From: Anaerotignum sp.
GTDB taxonomy: Bacteria; Bacillota; Clostridia; Lachnospirales; Anaerotignaceae
Assembly: GCA_020024255.1 (NCBI GenBank)
Contig: JAHHTX010000055.1
Span: 1-13,413, forward strand
Length of the DNA stretch: 13,413 nucleotides
Direction of reading: 5' to 3'
The notes under the pieces are model-generated. The model was not told the origin of the DNA, did not search any database, and worked only from the letters and a program-made list of their open reading frames with translations. Of this stretch, positions 6,053-13,293 are shown one piece after another. The position numbers and the translations under genes were made by a program. Within the stretch, counting starts at the first letter, position 1. Every line of letters starts with the position of its first letter.

Positions 6053-6095
6053 GGGATATGCCTTCTTTTTCTGTTCTTATTTCATACATATCCCA
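6052..6095 (-). promoter_or_regulatory. Inverted repeat enclosing the deacetylase translation start region
   Basis: On the minus strand TGGGATATG (6087-6095) pairs perfectly with CATATCCCA (6052-6060), leaving a 26-nt loop. The ribosome binding site AGAAGG (6061-6066) is in the loop next to the 3' arm, and the last paired base is the A of the start ATG. Folding in mRNA could limit initiation of the deacetylase. It could equally be a DNA-level site. Confidence 0.35.
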
Positions 6096-6159
6096 AAGGG
6101 CTGTCCTCTATGCCTTTTCCTTGAAGAAAAACATACAAACCGCAAAACATCTCTCGGAT

Positions 6160-6648
6160 TTAAATATCCAAGTCTTTTTTTGTTGTGGGGTTTCCGCAGT
6201 TTCCGCAAAAATTTTGTTCCTCTGTCAATACTGCACCGCAGAAATCACAAATATGATCTTTTGCAGGCTCTGTTTGCTCTTCTCCTTCATCGGATATGAC
6301 ACTGCTTTCTTCCTCCAAAGCACTTTGTTCCGCTTCCCTGCGTTTCCGTTCGGCACGTTCTGCCTTTTGTGCTTCCCTATCCCGTTTTATCTTGGCAATC
6401 TCTCCTTCCAAAACCCTGATTTTGTCCTGTGAAGCAACGATTTTGTTGCAGATATGCAAGGGTTCTTCACTCATCGCTTCCCCCTCCATAAATTTTTTCC
6501 AAAAATGCTGTCCCAACTGCCTTTCATAAATGGCAATGTTGTTCAATTCCAATGTAATGTCGTTGTTGATACGGTTAATTTCCAAGCTGTCACTTGTTTT
6601 ATTGATTGTATCTTTTGCAATTTCACCCAGTTTATCCAAAAAATCCAT
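6160..6648 (-). CDS. Zinc-ribbon protein with central coiled coil
   Basis: A 162-residue soluble protein. The N-terminal half (1-60) is helical and mixed polar. Residues about 66-118 are extremely rich in Lys, Glu, Arg and Ala and predict a long coiled coil. An acidic linker follows (about 113-130). The C-terminus is a zinc ribbon with C134-x2-C137 and C148-x2-C151 (CDFC and CGNC), close to the end. This resembles small zinc-ribbon proteins common in Clostridia, of unknown function. I prefer ATG at 6648, with AGAAGG 8 nt upstream; an in-frame GTG at 6657 would add three residues (Met-His-Gly). It is the first gene of a probable operon with the deacetylase and recU. No terminator is visible in the 107-bp gap that follows. 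Confidence 0.75.
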   Translation of the reverse strand: MDFLDKLGEIAKDTINKTSDSLEINRINNDITLELNNIAIYERQLGQHFWKKFMEGEAMSEEPLHICNKIVASQDKIRVLEGEIAKIKRDREAQKAERAERKRREAEQSALEEESSVISDEGEEQTEPAKDHICDFCGAVLTEEQNFCGNCGNPTTKKDLDI

Positions 6649-6672
6649 ACCATGCACCTTCTTTCCTTTTTT

Positions 6673-6696
6673 TGTTTGCTTTTATGTTTGCTTTTA
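6673..6696. repeat. 12-bp tandem duplication
   Basis: TGTTTGCTTTTA occurs twice without interruption (6673-6684 and 6685-6696), directly before the possible -10 of the zinc-ribbon operon. It is probably replication slippage in an AT-rich tract. Confidence 0.7.
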
Positions 6697-6741
6697 TTAT
6701 ACAACATTTTATCAAAAGGAAAACAGTTTTTTATGTATGAA

Positions 6742-6777
6742 GGTATCGGCAAAGTCACCCCTCCTTGGGCAAAGCCT
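6742..6777 (-). repeat. Dispersed repeat, copy 2
   Basis: The reverse complement matches 2-39 at about 80% of positions, with AGGCTTTGCCCAAGG shared exactly and GACTTTG following. Its internal palindrome is decayed relative to copy 1, which suggests an old copy. Confidence 0.5.
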
Positions 6778-6909
6778 CATTTCATTCTTACCTTAATTTA
6801 AGCATAGCAAAAATATCCCATTCTCTTCATCAAATATTTATGAAAATGTTAATTTTTTTTCGTTCTTTTATTCAATTATCACAAAAAAGTCCACAATTCT
6901 GCAAAACCA

Positions 6910-6938
6910 TTTACATTATAAACAGACCACCGTATAAT
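6910..6938 (+). promoter_or_regulatory. Sigma-A promoter of the xpt-nucleoside transporter operon
   Basis: TTTACA (6910-6915), a 17-bp spacer and the perfect -10 TATAAT (6933-6938). The start site should be near 6945, leaving a leader of about 117 nt before xpt. Confidence 0.8.
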
Positions 6939-6951
6939 AAGACTATGATAA

Positions 6952-7027
6952 AAACAGTATGCGTAATAGGATATTGCTCTATATTCTTCCTGATGTATAC
7001 TGTTTGCTGTATGCCAGAAAGATGGCA
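6952..7027 (+). promoter_or_regulatory. Structured xpt leader
   Basis: AAACAGTAT (6952-6960) pairs perfectly with ATACTGTTT (6997-7005), enclosing 36 nt with a weaker AGGA/TCCT stem. A second hairpin, TGCCA (7012-7016) with TGGCA (7023-7027), follows, and TTTGC (7003-7007) can pair instead with GCAAA (7025-7029). The guanine/adenine aptamer core (the TATAA, TTTCTACC and ACTATG joining segments in the right order) is absent, and no U-tract follows the hairpins. It may control translation of xpt, but the class is not recognised. Confidence 0.4.
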
Positions 7028-7061
7028 AAAGAAAGTTGAAGGAAAAGGAGAACCATGTATC

Positions 7062-7646
7062 ATGGAATTGTTAAAACAGAGAATTTTAAAAGACGGTATG
7101 GAATTGGGCACGCAGATAGTAAAGGTAGACTCCTTTCTCAATCATCAGCTGGACATCGGCCTATTCATGGCACTGGGCAAAGAACTGCATCGCCGTTTTG
7201 GTCATCTTGGAATCAACAAAATATTGACCATTGAATCGTCTGGTATTGGCATTGCTGCCATTACAGCCATCTATTTTGACTTAGTTCCCGTTGTTTTTGC
7301 AAAAAAATCGCATCCAACTACCATGACAGAAGAATATTATGGCGCACCGGTGAAATCCTTTACCAAAGGGACAGTTTCCATCGCCCGTGTGGCAAAAAAA
7401 TATCTCAACGAAAACGATAAGGTACTCATTATTGATGATTTTCTTGCTCACGGAGAGGCGGCAGCAGGTCTTGCAAGCCTTGTGGAACAGGCAGGCGGCA
7501 CAGTATGTGCCATCGCAGCCATCATTGAAAAAGAATTTCAGGGTGGCAGCAGAAAACTGCGAGATGCCGGTTACTATGTGGATTCTCTTGCTGTCATTAC
7601 AAAAATCAAAAACGGACAAATCTATTTCAAAGAATCTTCAGATTGA
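7062..7646 (+). CDS. xpt: Xanthine phosphoribosyltransferase
   Basis: A 194-residue purine-salvage enzyme that makes XMP from xanthine and PRPP in the cytoplasm. It follows Bacillus Xpt closely: VDSFLNHQ (22-29), ILTIESSGIG (54-63), VPVVFAKK (75-82), the PRPP loop LIIDDFLAHGEA (122-133), and IIEKEFQGG (154-162). Length equals the family norm. The start at 7062 matches the family N-terminus (MELLKQ) with AAGGAG at 7045-7050, a longish 11-nt spacing. The frame stays open to 6765, but that extension would cover the promoter and leader, so it is rejected. It is the first gene of an operon with the nucleoside importer downstream: purines enter through the transporter and xanthine is salvaged here. 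The leader at 6952-7027 may regulate it. Confidence 0.95.
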   Translation: MELLKQRILKDGMELGTQIVKVDSFLNHQLDIGLFMALGKELHRRFGHLGINKILTIESSGIGIAAITAIYFDLVPVVFAKKSHPTTMTEEYYGAPVKSFTKGTVSIARVAKKYLNENDKVLIIDDFLAHGEAAAGLASLVEQAGGTVCAIAAIIEKEFQGGSRKLRDAGYYVDSLAVITKIKNGQIYFKESSD

Positions 7647-7753
7647 TTCTTACCCCCATGCGTTGATTGTTACGTCTTAAAAGAAGGGAGAGGCGTTGCA
7701 ATAGATTTTATCTTATGATAACTGATCTTGGACAAAAGAAAAGGAGAGTAAAC

Positions 7754-8881
7754 ATGAAAAAATTCAGAAAACTTGCTGCACTGGCTCTTGCTGCAACATT
7801 GGCAATGACAGCTCTGACAGCCTGTGGCAGCAAAGACGCATCAGAAAGTGCCGACAAAAATGCGGAAACCACAGAAGATGCAACCACAGTCGGTTTCATC
7901 TACATCGGTTCCAAAAACGATGGCGGTTACACACAGGCACAGAATCAGGGTACAGAAGCCGTAAAGGAATACTTCGGCGACAAAGTAAATATCCTGACAG
8001 CAGAAAGTGTGGCTGAAGACAAACAGACAGTAAAAACAAATGCAGAAAACATGATTGACAACGGTGCATCTATCATTGTCGGCACCAGCTTTGGCTATAT
8101 GGATGCCATGGAAGAACTGTCGGCAGAACATCCCGAAGTCACCTTCCTGCATTTCTCTGGCAACAAAATGAATGACACAAACTTTGCAAACTACTTTGGT
8201 GCTATGGAAGAACCCAGATACCTTTCCGGTATCATTGCCGGTATGCAGACAGAAAGCAACAAAATCGGTTACGTTGCAGCATACCCCTACACAGAAGTAC
8301 TCATCGGTATCGACGCATTTACTCTTGGTGTACAGTCTGTAAACCCCGATGCTGAAGTAAAGGTTGTGTATATCAACAGCTGGAACGACCCTGCTAACGA
8401 AAAAGCAGCAGCAGAATCCCTTCTGGCACAGGGCTGCGATGTTTTGGCACAGCATTGTGACTCTACAGGCCCTCAGGTTGCAGCAGAAGCAGCCGGCGCT
8501 TACGCTATCGGTTATAACCTTGCAAACCCCGATGCAGCACCCAAGGCATTCTTGACTGCACCCATCTGGCACCATGACAAATTCCTGGTTCCTACCATCG
8601 AATCCATCATCAATGGCGAATTCAAACCCGTTTCTTACTACGGTTCTATGGCAGATGGTTATGTAGACCTTGCTCCCATGAGCGATTTGGTAAAACCTGA
8701 AGCAAAAGAAAAAGTAGAAGAAATCCGCAAACAGATGGAAGCAGGCGAATTTAACGTATTTGAAGGCCCTATCTATGACAATCAGGGCAACGAAGTAGTA
8801 AAAGAAGGCGAATCTTTAGACAGAGCAGGTATCTGGAGCATTGACTACCTGGTAAAAGGTGCAACAGGCGCAGATAACTAA
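7754..8881 (+). CDS. BMP-family nucleoside-binding lipoprotein
   Basis: A 375-residue substrate-binding lipoprotein of a nucleoside ABC importer (BMP/PnrA family; counterpart of Bacillus NupN). The signal peptide has KKFRK, a hydrophobic core and the lipobox LTAC, with C24 lipidated. A polar acidic linker (about 25-45) precedes the two-lobed periplasmic-binding fold that begins at VGFIYIGSKNDGGYTQAQ. The start at 7754 has AAAGGAG 8 nt upstream. An earlier in-frame Met would bury the signal peptide and is rejected. It lies 107 bp after xpt with no terminator, and I see no convincing separate promoter there. The three membrane and ATPase partners follow in order. The substrate class (purine nucleosides) is inferred from family and xpt linkage. 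Confidence 0.93.
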   Translation: MKKFRKLAALALAATLAMTALTACGSKDASESADKNAETTEDATTVGFIYIGSKNDGGYTQAQNQGTEAVKEYFGDKVNILTAESVAEDKQTVKTNAENMIDNGASIIVGTSFGYMDAMEELSAEHPEVTFLHFSGNKMNDTNFANYFGAMEEPRYLSGIIAGMQTESNKIGYVAAYPYTEVLIGIDAFTLGVQSVNPDAEVKVVYINSWNDPANEKAAAESLLAQGCDVLAQHCDSTGPQVAAEAAGAYAIGYNLANPDAAPKAFLTAPIWHHDKFLVPTIESIINGEFKPVSYYGSMADGYVDLAPMSDLVKPEAKEKVEEIRKQMEAGEFNVFEGPIYDNQGNEVVKEGESLDRAGIWSIDYLVKGATGADN

Positions 8882-8911
8882 GAAACAAATCATTCAGGAG
8901 TGAAATCACCT

Positions 8912-10462
8912 ATGAAACCTACAAAAGCAATCGAAATGAAAAACATTTCCAAGTCTTTTGGGGCTGTAAAGGCGAATGAAAATGTGAATCTCACCGTGTA
9001 TAACGGTGAGATTCACGCACTATTAGGCGAAAACGGTGCAGGAAAAAGCACCCTCATGAGTATGTTATCCGGTATTTATACACCGGACAGCGGATCTATT
9101 TCCATCAATGAAAAGCCTGTAGAATTTTCTTCCCCAAAAGACGCCATCAATCTGGGAATCGGCATGATCCATCAGCATTTTAAACTGGTGGACGTATTGT
9201 CAGCAAAAGAAAACATGGTACTGGGCAGCAAAGGCGCAATGCTCCACGGAAAGCAACTTTCCCGAGATATGCAGAAAATCTGCGACCAGTATGGTCTTGA
9301 CATCAAACCTGACAAAAAAGTATACCAGATGTCCGTTGGTGAAAAACAAACATTAGAAATCATAAAAGTATTATACCGTGGGGCAAAAATCTTGATATTG
9401 GACGAGCCTACAGCAGTATTGACGCCGCAGGAAATCAAGCGGCTTTTTGACATTCTCCGAAATATGAAGGCACAGGGCTGTGCCATTGTCATTATTACCC
9501 ATAAACTCAACGAAGTTCTGGAAATTTCCGACCGCATCACTGTACTTCGTCGGGGACAGTCCATTGAAACCGTGGAAACAAAAGACGTTGCCGTAAACCA
9601 TCTTGTGGAAATGATGGTAGGGAAAAAAGTCGATTTGGAACTGGAAAAACCCCAGTGCATCACCGACAAGGAACTTCTGCGGGTAGATGGTCTGTATGTA
9701 TCCACAAAAGAAAACAAGCACGCTTTGCAGGATATCTCCTTTACCCTTCATGGCGGGGAAATATTGGGCGTTGCCGGCGTTGCAGGCAGTGGACAAAAAG
9801 AAATATGCGAAACCATTGCAGGGCTGTTGCCTGCAGAAAAAGGCCGTATATTTTTTGAAAACGAGAACATATTGGGAAAATCTCCGGGAGAAATTATCCG
9901 CCTTGGTATCCGTATGGGCTTTATTCCGGAAGACCGCCTTGGTATGGGACTTGTAGGCTCTATGGATATGGTGCATAACATTATGCTGAAAGATTACCGC
10001 AACCAAAAGGGGATTTTCCTCAGAAAGAAAGGGGCAGCAGAAAAGGCAGAACGTCTGGTAAAAGAACTGGAAATCCTGACACCCCATATTCACTACCCCA
10101 TTAAAAAGCTGTCCGGCGGGAATATCCAGAAGGTACTTCTTGGCAGAGAAATTGATTCCAACCCCAAAATCCTCATTACTGCATATCCTGCCCGTGGTTT
10201 GGATATCGGGGCATCTTATAAAATCTATGACCTTCTCAATGCACAGAAGAAAAACGGTGTAGGTATTCTTTTTATTGGGGAAGACCTGGACGTTTTAATG
10301 GCACTTTGTGACCGCATCATGGTATTCTGCGGTGGTCAGATGACAGGGATAGTCAACCCCTCTGTCATGTCAAAAGAAGATATTGGTCTGCTTATGGCAG
10401 GCGGTACAACAAGTGCAGACAGTACAAACAGTGTGGCACAGAAGGAAGGTGAAACCCAGTGA
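8912..10462 (+). CDS. Nucleoside ABC transporter, double ATPase subunit
   Basis: A 516-residue cytoplasmic protein with two fused ATPase domains, as in ribose and BMP-type importers (counterpart of Bacillus NupO). Domain 1 (about 5-240) is complete: Walker A GENGAGKS (39-46), signature SVGEKQ (131-136), Walker B LILDEP (161-166), and switch H197. Domain 2 (about 255-500) is degenerate as usual for the family: GVAGSGQKE (288-296) in place of Walker A, an intact signature LSGGNIQ (370-376), and TAYPARGLD replacing the acidic Walker B. ATG at 8912 has AGGAG 11 nt upstream; an in-frame GTG at 8900 overlaps that site and is less likely. It is 30 bp after the lipoprotein and overlaps the next gene by 4 bp. 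A 14-bp perfect hairpin lies inside its coding sequence at 8984-9016. Confidence 0.94.
   Translation: MKPTKAIEMKNISKSFGAVKANENVNLTVYNGEIHALLGENGAGKSTLMSMLSGIYTPDSGSISINEKPVEFSSPKDAINLGIGMIHQHFKLVDVLSAKENMVLGSKGAMLHGKQLSRDMQKICDQYGLDIKPDKKVYQMSVGEKQTLEIIKVLYRGAKILILDEPTAVLTPQEIKRLFDILRNMKAQGCAIVIITHKLNEVLEISDRITVLRRGQSIETVETKDVAVNHLVEMMVGKKVDLELEKPQCITDKELLRVDGLYVSTKENKHALQDISFTLHGGEILGVAGVAGSGQKEICETIAGLLPAEKGRIFFENENILGKSPGEIIRLGIRMGFIPEDRLGMGLVGSMDMVHNIMLKDYRNQKGIFLRKKGAAEKAERLVKELEILTPHIHYPIKKLSGGNIQKVLLGREIDSNPKILITAYPARGLDIGASYKIYDLLNAQKKNGVGILFIGEDLDVLMALCDRIMVFCGGQMTGIVNPSVMSKEDIGLLMAGGTTSADSTNSVAQKEGETQ
8984..9016 (+). repeat. 14-bp perfect hairpin inside the ATPase coding sequence
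   Basis: GTGAATCTCACCGT (8984-8997) and ACGGTGAGATTCAC (9003-9016) are perfect inverted copies with a 5-nt GTATA loop. The hairpin covers codons about 25-35, about 100 nt after the lipoprotein stop. No U-tract follows, so it is not an intrinsic terminator. It may protect the 3' end of the processed lipoprotein mRNA or slow early translation of the ATPase. Confidence 0.7.
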
Positions 10463-11526
10463 GTTTTCTAAAAATTACAAAAAGAGAGGATACCCCAAGA
10501 CAGAAAGCAATTCTCATTCGTATCATATCTGTTGTCCTTTCTTTGATATTTGCGGGACTTGTCATTGCCGTTTTGGGCTACAATCCACTTGAGGTATTTT
10601 CCTCTATGGTCAGCGGTGCACTGGGTAGTGCATCTCGTCTGCGGCAGACTGTGACAAAAGCAGTTCCGCTTATTATTACGTCCCTTGGCATACTGGTTGC
10701 CTTCAAAATGAAGTTTTGGAACATCGGTGGCGAAGGACAGATTATGATGGGGGCATTTGCGGCAGCTTCCGTCGCATTATTCGTCGATCTGCCCCAACCT
10801 CTCATGCTGCTGTGTATGGCGGCTGCGGCAATGATTGCAGGCGGTATCTGGGCATTTATTCCTGCAATTTTCAAGGCAAAAATGGGAACAAATGAAACCA
10901 TATTCACGCTGATGCTCAATTATATTGCCATAAAATTTGTCACCTACCTTCAGTTTGGACCTTGGAAAGACCCTAATTCACAAGGCTTTCCCAAAATTGC
11001 GGACTTTCCCAAAAGTGCAGTTTTGCCCTCTATTGGCGGTATGCATATGGGGTGGATTATCGCTCTTGTGCTGGTGATTTTGGTCTATATTCTCATGAAC
11101 CATACAAAAAAAGGCTTTGAAATTTCCGTTGTGGGAGAAAGCGTACAAACAGCGAAGTATGCAGGAATGCCCATTTCCCGCATCATCATTCTGTCCATGC
11201 TTCTTTCCGGCGGTCTTTGCGGTCTAACTGGCATGATTCAGGCATCTGCCGTAGAAAAAACATTGTCTTCGGCACTGTCTGCCAACTATGGCTTTACTGC
11301 CATTACCACTACATGGCTTTCAGGGCTTAATGCCATTGCGGCACTCTTTGTTTGTTCTGCCTTTGCCATTTTGGTGCAGGGCAGCAGTTACATTCAAATT
11401 TCCATGAGTGTGCCTGCTGCTGTTGCAGACATGATTCAGGCGATTATTCTGTTCTTTGTACTGGGCAGTGAATTTTTCCTCCAATACAAAGTATCCTTTC
11501 ATAAACACGGAAAGGAGGCAAAATAA
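10459..11526 (+). CDS. Nucleoside ABC transporter permease 1
   Basis: A 355-residue integral membrane subunit of the BPD_transp_2 family (counterpart of Bacillus NupP), with about 8-10 membrane helices. Family blocks are FWNIGGEGQIMMG (86-98), KMGTNETIFTLMLNYIA (141-157), and the cytoplasmic EAA-like loop GFEISVVGESVQTAKYAGM (209-227) that contacts the ATPase. Translation starts at GTG 10459, whose GTGA overlaps the ATPase stop codon, with AAGGAAGG about 9 nt upstream. This overlap implies translational coupling and equal stoichiometry. The basic N-terminal segment (1-20) is cytoplasmic. The next gene begins directly after its stop. Confidence 0.93.
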   Translation: MSFLKITKREDTPRQKAILIRIISVVLSLIFAGLVIAVLGYNPLEVFSSMVSGALGSASRLRQTVTKAVPLIITSLGILVAFKMKFWNIGGEGQIMMGAFAAASVALFVDLPQPLMLLCMAAAAMIAGGIWAFIPAIFKAKMGTNETIFTLMLNYIAIKFVTYLQFGPWKDPNSQGFPKIADFPKSAVLPSIGGMHMGWIIALVLVILVYILMNHTKKGFEISVVGESVQTAKYAGMPISRIIILSMLLSGGLCGLTGMIQASAVEKTLSSALSANYGFTAITTTWLSGLNAIAALFVCSAFAILVQGSSYIQISMSVPAAVADMIQAIILFFVLGSEFFLQYKVSFHKHGKEAK

Positions 11527-12456
11527 ATGTTATTGAATTTCCTTGTAGCAGCTGTTGTTGCCGGAACTCCCCTGATTTTTGCCACCCTTGGCGAAATTAT
11601 TACGGAAAAAGCAGGGAACACAAACCTTGGTGTAGAAGGTATGATGTTCATGGGTGCAATCATCGGCTTTATTGTGGGACAGCAGACAAACAATGCAATT
11701 CTTGCCATGATTGGGGCAGGTATTGCAGGGGGTGTAGGTGCATTGCTTTACGCCTTTTTGACGGTTTCCCTTCGTGCAAACCAGATTGTCTGTGGTCTGA
11801 CCCTGACCATATTCGGAAAAGGCTTTTCCAGCTTTTTGGGGCAGAAAGTAATGGGGACTTTAGTTCCTGCATCTATTCAGCAGTTTTTTGTTCCCCGCCC
11901 CATTCCCGTGCTTTCCTCTATTCCCTATATTGGAAAGATATTCTTTAATCAGGACATCTTTGTATATATTGGGTATCTGCTGATTATTGGGGCAACGGTG
12001 TATCTGTTCCGTACAAAACCGGGGCTGAATCTGCGTGCTGTCGGAGAAAGTGCAGCATCGGCTGATGCTTCCGGTATCAACGTAACACTATACAAATATA
12101 TCCACATTATTCTTGGCGGTGCATTATGCGGTCTTGGTGGTGCATATATGTCTTTGGTTACGGTTCCTGTATGGCAGGAAAACATCATTGCAGGACGAGG
12201 CTGGATTGCCGTTGCACTGGTTATATTTGCTTCTTGGCATCCTGTCAAGGCACTCATTGGCAGTCTATTGTTTGGGGGACTCAGCATTGTGGGCTTCCGC
12301 CTGCAGAGTATGGGGATTCATGTATCCCAGTATCTCATTGATATGCTCCCCTACCTTGCAACCATTGTCATTGTCATCATCAGTACCAGAAAAAACAAAA
12401 AAGAGGATATGGCTCCTGCCGACCTTGGCAACGCTTATTTCCGAGAAGAACGATAA
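11527..12456 (+). CDS. Nucleoside ABC transporter permease 2
   Basis: A 309-residue partner permease (counterpart of Bacillus NupQ). It carries GEIITEKAGNTNLGVEGMM (22-40), typical of this subunit, and the EAA-like loop GLNLRAVGESAASADASGI (166-184), followed by GGLGGAYMSL near 202-210 in its family block. About 8-9 membrane helices are evident. ATG at 11527 abuts the preceding TAA without a gap, and AAGGAGG sits within the end of permease 1. The C-terminal tail (about 288-309) is charged and cytoplasmic. It is the last gene of the operon, and the terminator at 12476-12519 begins 19 nt after its stop. Confidence 0.93.
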   Translation: MLLNFLVAAVVAGTPLIFATLGEIITEKAGNTNLGVEGMMFMGAIIGFIVGQQTNNAILAMIGAGIAGGVGALLYAFLTVSLRANQIVCGLTLTIFGKGFSSFLGQKVMGTLVPASIQQFFVPRPIPVLSSIPYIGKIFFNQDIFVYIGYLLIIGATVYLFRTKPGLNLRAVGESAASADASGINVTLYKYIHIILGGALCGLGGAYMSLVTVPVWQENIIAGRGWIAVALVIFASWHPVKALIGSLLFGGLSIVGFRLQSMGIHVSQYLIDMLPYLATIVIVIISTRKNKKEDMAPADLGNAYFREER

Positions 12457-12475
12457 CACAAAAGGTTTTTGTTTT

Positions 12476-12519
12476 AAATATCGTCAGTATCCACTCCTTG
12501 GGATACTGGCGATATTTTT
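12476..12519 (+). terminator. Terminator of the xpt-nucleoside transporter operon
   Basis: A 17-bp stem with a single G-U pair: AAATATCGTCAGTATCC (12476-12492) with GGATACTGGCGATATTT (12501-12517), an 8-nt loop and Ts to 12519. It begins 19 nt after the stop of permease 2. Confidence 0.9.
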
Positions 12520-12555
12520 ATGTGCGGATTTTCTCTATCCTTTTGCCAAAAATTA

Positions 12556-12564
12556 TGTTATACT
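12556..12564 (+). promoter_or_regulatory. Possible extended -10 promoter of the deacylase gene
   Basis: TGTTATACT carries TG one base before the -10 TATACT (12559-12564). No good -35 lies 17 bp upstream (TTGCCA at 12543-12548 is too close), which is tolerated by extended -10 promoters. The implied leader is about 110 nt. A second TATACT lies at 12573-12578. Confidence 0.45.
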
Positions 12565-12680
12565 ATTATCAATATACTGTTGCGTATCTGAAAAGTCACT
12601 TTGTCACTACGTTATGTTGGACGAAAAAAGAATCTTGGGACTTTGCAGATATACCCAAAATTGGAAAGGTGGGATACTTG

Positions 12681-13169
12681 ATGAACAAGCAGGAAGTCTA
12701 TGCTTATCTAAAGAACAAACATATCTGGCACGAGATTACAGAACACGAAGCTGTTTATAATATGGCTGAAGTTGCACAGCTGGATATTCCTTATCCGGAA
12801 TCTGACGCAAAAAATCTCTTTGTACGAGATGACAAAAGACTGAATTTCTATTTAATTACCGTCAAACATGATAAACGTGTAAACTTGAAGGAATTTCGGA
12901 AACAACATCAAACCCGTCAGTTGACTTTTGCATCTGAGGACGATTTGATGCATATTATGGGATTGATTTCAGGAGCTGTTTCCCCGTTTGGTGTATGGAA
13001 TGATACAGAAAAAAAAGTTAAGGTATACTTGGACAAAGAATTTCTTGCACCCCCTGCTTTAATCGGCATACATCCCAATGACAATACCGCAACGGTTTGG
13101 TTGAAAACACAGGATTTGATTGACCTTATCAAGGAACATGGAACGGAAATTGAAATCATTGAGATTTAA
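12681..13169 (+). CDS. ProX/YbaK-type prolyl-tRNA editing deacylase
   Basis: A 162-residue free-standing editing domain related to the insertion domain of bacterial prolyl-tRNA synthetase (ProX, called PrdX in amino-acid-fermenting clostridia). Family members hydrolyse Ala-tRNA(Pro) formed by misacylation. Seen motifs are EHEAVYNMAE (21-30), SDAKNLFVRD (41-50, K44 matching the conserved active-site Lys), LISGAVSPFGVWND (95-108), and GIHPNDN (129-135). Length fits the stand-alone family. The start at 12681 has AAAGGTGG 8 nt upstream. The frame is open to 12498, but that extension crosses the preceding terminator and a promoter, so it is rejected. It is monocistronic, ending at the hairpin 13224-13280. 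No D-proline reductase genes are nearby, so a housekeeping proofreading role is likely. Confidence 0.9.
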   Translation: MNKQEVYAYLKNKHIWHEITEHEAVYNMAEVAQLDIPYPESDAKNLFVRDDKRLNFYLITVKHDKRVNLKEFRKQHQTRQLTFASEDDLMHIMGLISGAVSPFGVWNDTEKKVKVYLDKEFLAPPALIGIHPNDNTATVWLKTQDLIDLIKEHGTEIEIIEI

Positions 13170-13223
13170 TGTTCAGCCACCGTCTTATGAACTAACAAAT
13201 GATACAGTAAAATAAAGGAAAAC

Positions 13224-13280
13224 AAAAAGAGACTGTCGCTTTAACGATGAAAAAATCGTAAAATGGCAGCCTCCTTTTTT
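13224..13280. terminator. Bidirectional terminator after the deacylase gene
   Basis: An A-run (13224-13228) followed by GAGACTGTC pairs imperfectly (one bulge, one mismatch, one G-U) with GGCAGCCTCC and a T-run (to 13280). An internal ACGAT/ATCGT hairpin (13244-13259) lies inside the loop. T-runs on both strands suit convergent genes. Confidence 0.7.
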
Positions 13281-13293
13281 GTTCCAAAACAGA

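Larger units (their letters stand above)
6649..7061. other. Divergent intergenic region between zinc-ribbon gene and xpt
   Basis: 413 bp with no credible complete gene. From left to right it holds a 12-bp tandem duplication (6673-6696), a possible minus-strand -10 (ATTATA on the plus strand, 6696-6701) for the zinc-ribbon operon with no good -35, a dispersed repeat copy (6742-6777), an AT-rich stretch where I see nothing (6778-6909), the xpt promoter (6910-6938) and the xpt leader (about 6945-7061). Confidence 0.6.

Noticed and set aside
6765..7061. N-terminal extension of xpt with a hydrophobic stretch
   Set aside because: The frame is open but crosses a near-consensus promoter and an inverted-repeat leader. 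The family N-terminus matches the Met at 7062, which has a ribosome binding site.
6945..7061. Guanine/adenine riboswitch before xpt
   Set aside because: The conserved joining segments are not present in the right order. GACTATG occurs only at the transcription start region, out of context.
7841..8575. 244-codon minus-strand ORF inside the lipoprotein gene
   Set aside because: Mirror frame of a strongly coding gene. The product is implausibly rich in Cys, Val and Phe, and there is no ribosome binding site.
8900..8911. GTG start for the ATPase
   Set aside because: The GTG overlaps the AGGAG ribosome binding site; ATG at 8912 is better placed.
9371..10093. 240-codon minus-strand ORF inside the ATPase gene
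   Set aside because: Shadow of a clear double-ATPase gene with low-complexity, Cys/Phe-rich content.
12571..12680. T-box leader before the tRNA deacylase
   Set aside because: No TGGNACCGCG-type T-box sequence and no terminator/antiterminator pair are visible.
12498..12680. N-terminal extension of the deacylase
   Set aside because: It would begin within the operon terminator; the family fold starts at the Met at 12681.
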